Shown in pieces: positions 22,284 through 33,030 of a DNA stretch of 64,000 nucleotides. Location: positions 1,364,001 to 1,428,000 of the forward strand of contig CM022376.1 in assembly GCA_011800155.1 (NCBI GenBank). The letters are read 5' to 3'. Every line of letters begins with the position of its first letter. Position 1 is the stretch's first letter. The notes beneath the pieces are model-generated. The model was not told the origin of the DNA. It saw only the letters and a program-made list of their open reading frames with translations, and searched no databases. The stretch comes from Flammulina velutipes. Taxonomy: Eukaryota; Basidiomycota; Agaricomycetes; Agaricales; Physalacriaceae. The position numbers were made by a program, and so were the translations under genes.

Positions 22284-22897
22284 GAAGTATTCTCTGATTC
22301 CCCCGTCTCTGAAGCGGGGGGCATCTTTACTTCCGGTGCCGGTAGTTTCTTGCCCGCAATTTCCGCTTGTGTTTGCGCACTAAGTTGGTTCACAAAATTG
22401 TTAACGGGAGCTAGGTTTGGCTGTCCAGCAGCTTGGCCCGTGTTCCCTCCTGTGTTGTTGTTTTCCTGATCTGCCATTGGGAATAGAGGTTGTCCTAAAG
22501 GTACAGCCTGTCTAAATTTCTCAAATAGCGGGTGGACTTGATCGAGATCAAATCGGTCTGCAAACGGACTAAGTTCGTTTGGTGAAGGGGTGTGAAGTCT
22601 TTGGGGTATTGGACTTGGTAAAAGTCTTGGAACACGACTCGAAAGTGGGACTGTGGATAATATAAATCCGGGGGGATAGGCTGGCTCTGACACTAAGTCG
22701 GGTGGTAGCTTTTTAGGCTTTTTGTTTGGCGGACGCGGTCGGCGTTCGTCTGGATATCCGTTGAATAGATCGCCTGGTTTAGGACAATTTTCGCGTAGAT
22801 TCCTTACAACTGGAGCACCTGAGTTTTCACCCAAGTTCGCTCTACGGTTGTTTTGTTGTTCTAAAGCTGAGCTTTGACTAGTTGGCGTTTCCGACAA
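22256..22897 (-). pseudogene. Giant gypsy Gag N-terminal region (other frame)
   Basis: A proline-rich, asparagine-rich N-terminus with YPDERRPRPPNKKPKKLPPD and SPNELSPFADRFDLDQVHPL. It ends in a shifted frame overlapping the main Gag start. The likely upstream start lies 40-100 nt after the primer binding site. I read it as part of one Gag broken by an indel. Confidence 0.6.
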
Positions 22898-22996
22898 CTT
22901 AGCGGTTGGCTTGGCTTTTGGGGCTATTTTGGATTGGGTGTAGAAATAACTTGTTAACTCTTGTTTTACAAAGAATCGACTAGGTCAAATTTATCA

Positions 22997-23013
22997 CCCC
23001 GCGGTGGGCTCCA
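22997..23013 (-). other. Candidate primer binding site of the giant element
   Basis: TGGAGCCCACCGCGGGG on the minus strand lies 5 nt inside the LTR end. It starts TGG, as expected for the complement of a tRNA 3' CCA. The primer tRNA is not identified. Confidence 0.45.
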
Positions 23014-23018
23014 AAATA

Positions 23019-24688
23019 TGATGAGCAGTGCAAAAGAACACCACCAAATCACACACACACACACACTAACTAGTAGGCGTGGAAATGCAAGTCCGCTTCG
23101 ATAGCGGGTCTGCTTTTAATTGTTTAGAGTTCAATGAACTGGTCTTTGGGGTTTCGGGAAGGTATGGGGGTTCGATTGCAACGGTTCAAAATGTATAACA
23201 AGTTTGAGGGGTAACAGGGATCTGATCTTTAGTTGAAAACTAGAGGCCAACAAGAGTCACAGGCTGATTGGGATGTGTGAGGCAGACTTAATAAAGCTCC
23301 AACCAGTCCGTCAATCTTCAACCACGCTAAGAGGTCTGCGTCCAGATACCCTGGTATCTATCTAGTGCTCTAAGACTCAACGGACTCTGTCCACGGCTCA
23401 AAACGATAGCTTAGCTGCAGTCTAAACCACACTCAATGGGGACTGGGTCTTCCAATCAGATTCTTTCAAGTAGTTAGATGACTGTTCTGAGACAGCGCCG
23501 GGAACGTCGATGGCACAGGCAATGGCTAAACTTCAATTACTCAAAGTAGCTCCAATGGCTCTAATTTCCTTTTGCTTTCAGATTCAAAGTCACCTCTGTG
23601 ACAGAACTTCTATTCAATCCTATCAAGCCAACCGATGGTAAATACTGCTTTGTGGGCTGCGTCTACTGGGGGTCTAAGCTAATTTACAGTATGCTAACAA
23701 GCATATTATATAGGTATTTCTAAAGAGCGTGACTAAAGCTGGTTTACTGTATTTTACCCGCCACAGGAGCGGCCGCCACGTTGGCGGGCCCCGTGAACCT
23801 CTTTGTGCCCTGGGCCATATGGCCTTCATCATTCTTAGCCAGGTATTTGTCCTGGATGCACTCAATGAGGAGTGGCGTACCACGCGGGTACACAGCTCCT
23901 GAGTGATCCCAGGTCAGCTGGCATGCTTGTTCCATGTGTGTCTCTTCATTCTTAGGTGATCCGCGCGGGCCTTCAATTAGCACCTGCATGGTCCCTGTTG
24001 CCTTGTGTTTTTCCTCTCTCGATAGAGAGACCTTATTTCCAATAATGCCCCGCCCAGGAATCGGGCCCGTCGTGTTGACGGCTCAACTCCTAGGTGGGTC
24101 CTGCAGTGCCTCTGGCGTTTCCTATGCAGAGCCCGAATGCTATCCAACAGAGGGACTTGGGTTTCTGTGCTCGATCTGGGAGATCTGCCCGATCTGGATT
24201 ATATTGATGAGATCCAGGGAGTCAGAGCGTGATTCAGGAATAAGGTTTACTTCCCCTGATATCATGACTCATGATGCAACATGCCTTTGATGGATTCGAT
24301 GGTCGATCTCCGTCCTCTGCGTTTTGGTAGCTAAGTCCGTCCAAGTGTGGCGGGTGGTTCGTGAACTGTCCTTGGAAGAGTGGGATCCTTATTTCTAAGT
24401 ACCCGACACGATGGCGGGTGCAAGACTGAGTACTGGTTTTATTGATCGACCTAAGTCGAGTTACTTGTATTGTAGTTTTAGGTTCCTCCCGCTTCGAGAG
24501 CGGGGTCGATTGCCTGGCTGAACCAGTGCATGACTTCAAGGTTCCAAGGATAAGTCCCAGTAACAAGGACGTTCTCCGTACTGCTAGCCTGGTGTGGAGT
24601 GGTATATTCTGTCCATAATGCCTTCTTCCTATGTCCATTCTGCCTGGTTTGCCTTGTACCAAATCGCAAATTATGGGGTCTTTGCCCA
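23019..24688 (-). repeat. 5' LTR of the giant gypsy element (1670 bp)
   Basis: On the minus strand it starts TGGGCAAAGACC and ends GCTCATCA, giving TG..CA ends. The first kilobase matches 4304-5314 in the same orientation. The whole matches 31045-33125 in the opposite orientation, with one MITE inserted there. It holds the 81-residue frame at 23744-23989 and hairpins at 23091-23110, 23757-23790 and 24488-24504. A hAT pseudogene lies directly outside. Exact edges are inferred. Confidence 0.7.
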
Positions 24689-27556
24689 TCCAAATATTAC
24701 AAGGCATATCAGCGGATCCAATGCGAGGGAGGTGGTGCACTATATGTCGGTCAGTCACGACATGCACAATGAAATGGACTACTTACAAATGTTGCTCTAG
24801 CCAGAACAAACGCGGTGACAAGGTGTTTTATCGTGGGGCAAATTCGACGCTGCGCGCGCATCTGCGAAACCATTGGGAGGAGTACAAAAAGTGATGCGAG
24901 GCCAAGGGGCTTACACCTCATGACCGCTGCATGCCGCCGAAAGTAGTTGCTGAGAGGCAGCGCATGTTGGAGGAAGAGGCCACGCGCACGAGAGGTGGTG
25001 ATTTGAATGCAGGAAAGTTGGAGGTGCATTTTGAAAAGTGCGTTGGTCCACGGGAGTTTTCTAAGGATACAGTGCTAGAGTGTGTGGCCAAATACATTAC
25101 CTGTTGTGACAAGGTAAGCGAAATACATAGCAGAATTGTAGAACGACGCACTTATGAACCTTCCAGCCTCTCGCCACTGCCAACAACATATTCTTCCGTA
25201 ACACCCTGGTGGCCATGCGCCCCAGTACAAAGTCTCTGGAGCTGCCATCAACACACAAAGTCTGCGTGTACATCCACAATGAATTCATTGCTTACCTGGA
25301 GAGGACGACCCGTGCTATTGAGGCCACTCATGTCTCATCTGCAGCTCGTCCTAACCATTCCCGAGATGGCAATGGGCAAAGTGTCCATGACAGGCGATAC
25401 TTGGTCTTCCGACAACAACAAGAAGCCATACTTAGGTAGTACAGCAGCTTGGATTGCGATATCTCCTGAAACACGTGTCTGGTCACTGGAGCATAAAGTT
25501 GTTGGATTTCGCGGTATTTTCGGCCCCCATGACGGTTCAAACTTGGGTGGATATTTTATTGGTGTGTGCCGCCGCGTAGGAATTATCAATGTTGTGAAGA
25601 AGACATCGAAGGTGCATGACAGTTGGTGGTGAAAATTGTTTGTTTACCTCTATTAGCTTGGGCCTGTCACTTTCGATAATGCCGCCAACAACGGCACAAC
25701 TTGCGTCGAGATTGAAGCTGTTCATGTTCGTCTAGAGCTCACACTATGGCTAGCATGCAACAATCAACTGATGTATGTGTTATATTCTTATCCTCTTACT
25801 TCTCTCATTTTTCCAGGTGTTTGGCTCATGTCATCAATCTTGGTGTTGTCGATATTATGTTCTGGATCACCAGAATAGCTGTGATTGAGACGACGACAGC
25901 GATATGGGACTTTGATCCTGATCTCCCAAACAATCGGGTCATGAACGGGTCCTTAGACGTAGACGCTATCGCTGCATTGCGAACATTGGCCGTCAAGGTA
26001 TATTATTTCATCTCATGCATTACAAGCCTGACTATTTTCATAGATACAGGCGTCCGGGCAGCGTGTCCAATATTTCTACAAGATCCAAAAGGAATGTGGT
26101 CTTGACAGGTGCTACAAAATTACCATGCATGGAAACACTCGGTGGGGAACAGCACACGGAATGATGGCGCGCGGGATCAAGCTGATCAAGGTGCGCACCT
26201 CTTTGTCTTCAACCATCACTACCTCAAACCCAACTAGGCGATCAACCTCTTCGTTCGCGCCGCCGATCAACTCTACGGCCCTATTACTGTCATACGCAAG
26301 GAGGGAAAGATCCTCAAGAAGATCAAGTGGTCGGTGTTTGAGTTTGGTGCAGACGATTGGGCCCTTTTGAAGGATGGGCACGCTATACTTGATGTGCGTG
26401 CCAGAGGCTCTCCTTTGTTTTCTTTTCTGACGAGCTAGCAGGACTCCAACAAGATCCAGCAAGCCTTCTCTTCTGCTCGACGCCCAACACTTTGGAAAAT
26501 CATTCCTCTTATCGAGACACTGCTGACGGCCTGGGAGGACAAGCGAGACGATGCACGTTTCTTTGCCTATCGTGATGCCATTGCAGCAGGCATTGAGAAA
26601 ATCAACAAATACTACCGGAAACTCGATACGAAGAAGTGGTATGTGCTGGCCATGTGTACGTTGCAGTGTTGCCCATACTCTCGCGATTGCTGACAGACAA
26701 CAGTCATACATCTGTACTACAAGCTCGATTGGTTCCAAAAGCATTGGGGCGGCGCTGCGGAGAAGGAAGCGGAGATACGTGCAGGAAATCCAAACACCAA
26801 GGATTATCATGATGAAGCGTTGAAAGTTGTCGAAAAAAAGGTGCGCACTTATTTCCTTCTCCTTGACTGCCAACTGATCTGTATTCTAGATGGTGTCGTA
26901 CTGGCAGCCCAACTCTCAATTCTTTCAATGGCCCACATCACCAGCAGCCCCCGCTCCTGCAACTCCAGCCGCCGACAACGAAAGTGATAGTGCGAGCGAT
27001 CCCGAAACAGAATTCGACCGCGAACGCAGGAGGCTTGCCGACGCTCAGCCAGAGGGATTTAGTGGATGGAGTGCAGAGCTGCGACAGTGGTTGGCTGAAA
27101 AGGACAAGACGGTCACCAAAAAGACCGACTTGTGCGATTACTGGACGGTACGCTGCTGCCTACCATGACATCCATTGCCCTTCTAACCTCTACCCATAGC
27201 GGAACTGTGAACGTTATCCGACTGTCGCGCGCATCGCGTTGGATGTTATACCTGCGCAGGGGTCTGCGGTTCCCTGTGAATTCCTCTTTTCCGGCAGCAA
27301 GCAGACAGCCACCGATTTACGCGCCAGTCTTGGCCACGAGCGGTTTGAGGAGCTTCAGATCCTCAAACCTGACTGGAGAGTATCAGCATTCGATTATGCC
27401 AAAGCTAACGATGCTGCCGACGATGAAGAGGATGATGAGAACGCTGCCGAGTATGAAGCCATGTTCAAGGCCGACGAGGAGCTGAACGAGCTTGACCGTT
27501 TGCTTGCTGCATCTACGCCTCTTACGCCTCTTACGCCTCCTATGCTACATGAATAA
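24689..27556 (+). pseudogene. hAT-family transposase, 5'-truncated with an in-frame stop
   Basis: A BED-type zinc finger relic (Cys pair near 24784, then HLRNH) ends at a TGA (24892-24894). The frame continues CEAKGLTPHDRCMPPKVVAE. The catalytic region has MGKVSMTGDTWSSDNNKKPY (first Asp), RCLAHVINL (25820s), then HGNTRWGTAHGMMARGIKLI. The C-terminal dimerisation region reads DLCDYWT, then YPTVARIALDVIPAQGSAVP, FLFSGSKQTATDLRASLGHE. Short introns separate these blocks (donor GTAAGC near 25112 and several more). An acidic tail ends at 27556. The 5' end is cut by the giant LTR, suggesting the LTR inserted into it. Domain order is diagnostic for hAT. Confidence 0.8.
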
Positions 27557-28630
27557 TATTGTCTTTCATATTACAATATACCTGCATTTGTTACTTCACA
27601 AACTTGCAACTAAGCCTTCAACCTTCTGGATAACACTATTGAATGAATGAAAAGTGTTGGACAAGTCATGAATCAAGCGATAAATATCATGTGAGGGTGG
27701 AGAGGGCGGCAACATTGAAAAGCTTGCATGCGAGGAGAAGGCAGCATCAAGAGGAATGGGCTACGTATACAAAAATATCGGTGCTGAAGGTCAACGCAGC
27801 AGCGGTATGTAATTTTGCTTGGGCATGTTCAGAGCGACAGCGCTGAACACGATCCCTCCCAATATTAGCCCGTGTTACGTTGGCAACGTAGCAGCAGCAG
27901 CGCAGGTTGGCTGTGAATGCCAATGAGTACGCCTGTAGCCGGAGGGTTCGTCCATAGTTGATATGTGCATCCTAAGCGCCCGCAGGTTCAGAACGAGCAG
28001 CGCTGTTGGCTGTCGGCTGGTGTTGCATCGTGCATTCCGGAAAGCACGTCCCATGTGTGCGGGTAAGCGTTGACAGATTGGCGCTGGCGGGAGAAGAGGA
28101 TGTCGCTGCTGCATACTGTGGATAGTGCAGGTTAGTTTGGTAGTACAGAACAAAGATTATCGTAAGGGCTCACCGTTGCAGTGCAGGCATCCGTGCCCTA
28201 CACCACAGGCCATGCACCGTGTATCCTGCAGCGGCCAGTAACTTCCACTATACATGACGAGCAAACGTCTCGAGAAAGAGCAGTTTTGAAGAGGCGGTCT
28301 TGAAGATGCTGATCGTAGTTGGATTAGAGATAACTGGGTGCTTATCCAACGAATCACAATACCGGCTGGCATCGGACCGCACTGTACAGTTGGCGCTTAG
28401 ATTTACCTTTCAGCCACTGTCCTCTTTTATCCACGGAGACTCTGTATGTCGCAGAGGTTCAGCCCCAACATTCCGTCCAACGCTTGGTATTCAGCTTCAT
28501 CGCCATGGGTACGTTTTTTCGTCTGATTTGTTGGTTTTTTTAATTTCTCTGTGGCGCGCGCGACTCAACCAGGGGTTGCGACGGAGCGTTCTACGCGCTG
28601 CACGCTGCTAGACGGTTTATACACATACAT
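27557..28630. other. No confident gene
   Basis: Short open frames only. The right part (from about 28390) may hold upstream exons of the dioxygenase pseudogene, since an acceptor-like CTGCAG lies at 28676-28681. I cannot define them. Confidence 0.3.
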
Positions 28631-30802
28631 TTGATTCTCCCTTCTGCCCAACACCACGAAGCATCACTAACGACACCTGCAGTGACGTGTTCTGGGCGCA
28701 AATTCTCGCTGTACTCTTTAGGGCAGCCTATCCGTACCGCGGCGAACTTTGGCGATCTTCTGCGTGCGCGCATGGAGGAGCTGGATGATAGGTGTGTTTC
28801 AGAGGACGAGATGGAGCTGGAAGGGGACGTTGAGGAGGAAACATTGCCTTTACAGGACAAAGTACGTGTGGTGCTGCGTTTCTTTTTTATTTAAAACTAA
28901 CGGGACACAGGCCCTTCCTAAATCAAGCAAGCGCCGCCGCAGCCCTTCTGTTAGCACCATCTCAGACCTCTCTACGGACGAGACGGCGGCCTCCAAGCCT
29001 GATAACCATCGCAGGCGCTATCAGAAGCAGCAACGCCGGAAGCTCCGTGCTGAAGAGAACGCACGCGCTGGAGAAGGCTCAAAGGCAACTTGGAGGAAGC
29101 ACCGGAGCACTGCTGAACCCATCCACCTCCCCAACGTCGATGCCTCAGAGCTCCCCGTCAACTCCAGCGGCTTCGGTGGAGTACGTCAGCCCGGCTTCAA
29201 GCCTCGCGAGACGCTCGAGGAGCTCCAAGCTCGCGGATACCGCTACATCACGCACAACACCAAGGACGCACGGCCGGTGGTTGACTGCATGGGCCGCTGT
29301 ATTGGCCTCGTCAACTGCCAGCCACAGGATGAGAAAAGCTGGGGGCGCGTTATCCGCGGTTTAGAGAGGGGTGTCGAAGAGGGGCTGAAGGCTCTCAGCT
29401 TCACTGAGAAGCAGCACTGCCATAAGCGTGGCAAGTATGCTGCCATCAACGTTGGGAACGACTATGGAGGAGGGCGAAAGGCAAGTACCGCTTTGCTGTA
29501 TTTCTCCTTTTTGCTAAGCTTGTTGGTAGCGAGCGGGCAATATCTATCCACTTGAGCCAGAAGACGCGTCGCTTCATGGACAACCTCCTACGGAGGCGAA
29601 GTTTCAAACGCTGGACCAAATTTCTCAACCGTAAGTCCGCTGTCCTTTCTTGTACTTTTACTCACCCTGCTTAGAGATGTTGAAGACTTATAACTAGGGT
29701 TTAAAGGTTAAGTTACTTAACTGGTCATTTTAGAGCGACTTAACCTGACCTGACTGGAAACATTAACCGGACCCTGAGCGACTGGTCACTGCGAATGACT
29801 GGTTAAGGTTAATGGTTAAAGCATTTGGAGAAATTTAATATGACTGTCAATGACTGGTCTTAACTGGTTATAACCAATACCCTTGATATTCTCAATATAT
29901 GAAGAGAAAAAGAGCTATAACACAAAGATTTCTTACATATATAGTATATATATCATTATTAAAGTCTGATATACTAGTATTATGAAGAGAAAGACCAGAA
30001 AACATAGACTTGAATATGAAAAAGATAAATCAATAGATTCATTGACCTTGGTTTACCTCTAAATTATAGGGTTGATAGCATATTAACCAGTCATAACCTG
30101 TTAATAACTGGTTATAACTGCATTAAGTTTTAACTAGTTATAGCCAGTTATAACTGAGTCTTGAGTGACTGGTTATACTTATTGACTGGTCATGGTTAAT
30201 GGTTAATCAACTTTCATGATATTGAATGACTGGTTAAGGTCAGGTTAATCCAAAAAGTGGGTCATTAACCTGACTTAACCTGACCTTTAAACCCTACTTA
30301 TAACCCTGCAATGTACGCTTTCTACAAGGAACACATGGAAGCGCTATATGCATCGGATGCTACCCTGCAGCGCAACTTCAAGGATAACATCTTCGCTGCT
30401 GTTGCCGTTAATTTTGCGATGCAAGTCAACACCGACGGCCACACTGACGACGGGAACCTCCCCAACGGATGGTGTCCTATCACATCCCTCGGTAACTTCA
30501 AACACGGTGGCCAGATTGTTTTGGATGAACTGAAGCTCATCATTGAATTTCCCCGGGGCACGTCTGTCTACATTCCCTCTGCCACCGTAACTCACTATAC
30601 CCTGCCCGTTGGCGAAGGTGAACATCGCTACTCGATGACTCAGTACAGCGGTGGAGGGCTCTTTTGATGGGTATATAACGGTTTCTGCTCTGACAAGGAG
30701 TGGTTTGCAGCGGCAACGCAGGACGATGTTGAGAGACGGGAACGCGACAGAAGGCTGCGCTGGGATGACGGTTTGAAGCTCTTTCCCTTACTTGACGTGT
30801 AG
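28631..30802 (+). pseudogene. TET/JBP-type 2-oxoglutarate Fe(II) dioxygenase, disrupted
   Basis: Proteins of this family oxidise 5-methylcytosine or thymine bases in DNA. The upstream exons encode an acidic then very basic segment (SKRRRSPSVSTISDL, RRRYQKQQRRKLRAEENARA). RPVVDCMGRCIGLV and KYAAINVGNDYGGGRK follow. The catalytic core is near 30400-30640: the HxD motif lies in NTDGHTDDGNLPNGWC, GNFKHGGQIVLDELKLIIEF forms the sheet, SATVTHYT gives the distal His, and EHRYSMTQY gives the 2-oxoglutarate-binding Arg. Introns include 28861-28909. Two lesions break it: a MITE inside the exon after TYN (29695), and a TGA at 30665-30667 where the family normally continues LFRWV. The frame stays open after the TGA to 30802. 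The start is uncertain. Confidence 0.75.
29695..30296. mobile_element. hAT-like MITE family A, copy A2 (602 bp)
   Basis: Perfect 8-bp duplication CTTATAAC (29687-29694, 30297-30304). TIRs as in copy A1. It sits a few codons after an intron acceptor in the dioxygenase gene and brings an immediate in-frame TAG. Confidence 0.9.
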
Positions 30803-30833
30803 TCTGTGTTTATCTACTCTTTTGTACTCTATT

Positions 30834-31044
30834 GACCAGTCCAGACCGGTTCATGACCGGTTTTGACTGCCCCGCGGTTCGACCGGTTGAACCACCTCAA
30901 CTGAACCGTGGTTCTAATGGTTGCTTAGACGGACCGGTCACGGTCAGTAGTTCGAAAAAAACTTGTTATTTTCAAGACCGGTGGGTTCGCGGTCCTGCCA
31001 AATTTAGGCAAAAAAACCGGACCGAACCGGACTTTAAAGCTCTA
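30834..31044. mobile_element. Remnant MITE rich in ACCGGT motifs
   Basis: About 210 bp of GACCGGT/AACCGG repeats ending ACTTTAAAGCTCTA directly against the third giant-LTR copy. The ends and motif content resemble the TAGGGTTTTAAGGTCCGG family. No target duplication found, and one end is probably deleted. Confidence 0.5.
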
Positions 31045-32361
31045 GCAAAGCCCCCATATTTTGTGATTTGGTACAAGGCAAACAAGGCAGAATGGACATA
31101 GGAAGAAGGCACTATGGGCGAAATATACCACTCCACACCAGGCTAGCAGTACGGAGAAGGTCCTTGTTACTGGGACTCATCCTTGGAACCTTGAAGTCAT
31201 GCACTGATTCAGCCAGGCAATCGACCCCACTCTCGAAGCGGGAGGAACCTAAAACTATAATACAAGTAACTCGACTTAGTTCGATCAATAAAACCAGTAC
31301 TCAGTCTTGCACCCGCCATCGTGTCGGGTACTTAGAAATAAGGATCCCACTCTTCCAAGGACAGTTCACGAACCACCCGCCACACTTGGACGGACTTAGC
31401 TACCAAAACGCAGAGGACGGAGATCGACCATCGAATCCATCAAAGGCATGTTGCATCATGAGTCATGATATCAGGGGAAGTAAACCTTATTCCTGAATCA
31501 CGCTCTGACTCCCTGGATCTCATCAATATAATCCAGATCGGGCAGATCTCCCAGATCGAGCACAGAAACCCAAGTCCCTCTGTTGGATAGCATTCGGGCT
31601 CTGCATAGGAAACGCCAGAGGCACTGCAGGACCCACCTAGGAGTTGAGCCGTCAACACGACGGGCCCGATTCCTGGGCGGGGCATTATTGGAAATAAGGT
31701 CTCTCTATCGAGAGAGGAAAAACACAAGGCAACAGGGATCATGCGGGTGCTAATTGAAGGCCCGCGCGGATCACCTAAGAATGGAGAGATACACATGGAA
31801 CAAGCATGCCAGCTGACCTTGGATCACTCAGGAGCTGTGTGCCCGCGCGGTACGCCACTCCTCATTGGGTGGGTCCAGGACAAATACCTGGCTAAGAATG
31901 ATGAAGGCCATATGGCCCAGGGCACAAAGAGGTTCACGGGGCCCGCCAACATGGTGGCTGCTCCTGTGGTAGGTAAAACACAGTAAACCAGCTTTAGTCA
32001 CGCTCTTTAGAAATACCTATATAATATGCTTGTTAGCATACTGTAAATTAGCTTAGACCCCCAGTAGACGCAGCCCACAAAGCAGTATTTACCATCGGTT
32101 AGCTCGATAGGATTGAATAGAAGTTCTGTCACATAGGTGACTTTGAATCTGAAAGCAAAAGGAACCTAGAGCCATTGGAGCTACTTTGAGTAATTGAAGT
32201 TTAGCTGTTGCCTGTGCCATTAACGTCCCCGGCGCTGTCTCAGAACAGTCATCTAACTACTTAACAAAACTGGTTGGAGAATCCAAGTCCCAATTGAGTG
32301 TGGTTTAGACTGCAGCTAAGCTATTGTTTTGAGCCGCGGACAGAGTCCGTTGAGTCTTAGA

Positions 32362-33030
32362 TAGGGTTTTAAGGTCCGGTGCGGTTCGGTTTTTTGGTCA
32401 AAAATGACGAGACCGGTAACGGTCTTAAAATTTCAAAACTACACGAAACCAGAACCGTGACCGGTCTAACTGCCAAACCGGGCCCGGTTTGACCAGTTCA
32501 GAACCAGTCAGACCGTGAAAACCGTTGGCTTTAACAGGGTTTGAACGAGTGACCTCAGGAGTATTGACACTTTTATAGTGCTTTAACAGCTGAGCCACAA
32601 GAGAATTACTAGTATAGACTCAATATACATTAGATACCCTTACCTACTACCTTGGCTACAGTTGAAGATGACTATCTTCAACTTTCCCACGCCGCTAGTT
32701 TTTTTATAATGTGTGTTTAATGAATACAAACAACTTTTACTATTGACAATAGTGATAGAAAGCTAATGCTGACTTATTAAAATCAAAAAACTCGCGGAGA
32801 CACGAGTCTTTTCAACTTTTTTGGACTTTGAGCTTGGTCCCGGTCTGACCGGTCTAACCGGTCTAACCGGTCTTTTGCTGGTCTTTCAAATTCTCATCTA
32901 AGGTGTGAACCGGTAACCGTGACCGGTTCAAACCGGTGACCGGTTACGTGACGTGACGGTTACGTGACCGGTTTGGTTTGGTTCGGTCACCGGTCTTTTA
33001 CCGGTCTTGTAACCAGACCTTGAAACCCTA
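32362..33030. mobile_element. hAT-like MITE, TAGGGTTTTAAGGTCCGG family (669 bp)
   Basis: Perfect 8-bp duplication GTCTTAGA (32354-32361, 33031-33038). TIRs TAGGGTTTTAAGGT and ACCTTGAAACCCTA. Dense ACCGGTC motifs at both ends. The centre carries a tRNA-like segment. Confidence 0.88.
32536..32602 (-). ncRNA. tRNA-like segment inside a MITE
   Basis: On the minus strand TGGCTCAGCTGTTAAAGC resembles box A and CGTTCAAACCC resembles box B, with tRNA-like spacing. Not a foldable standard tRNA. Confidence 0.45.
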
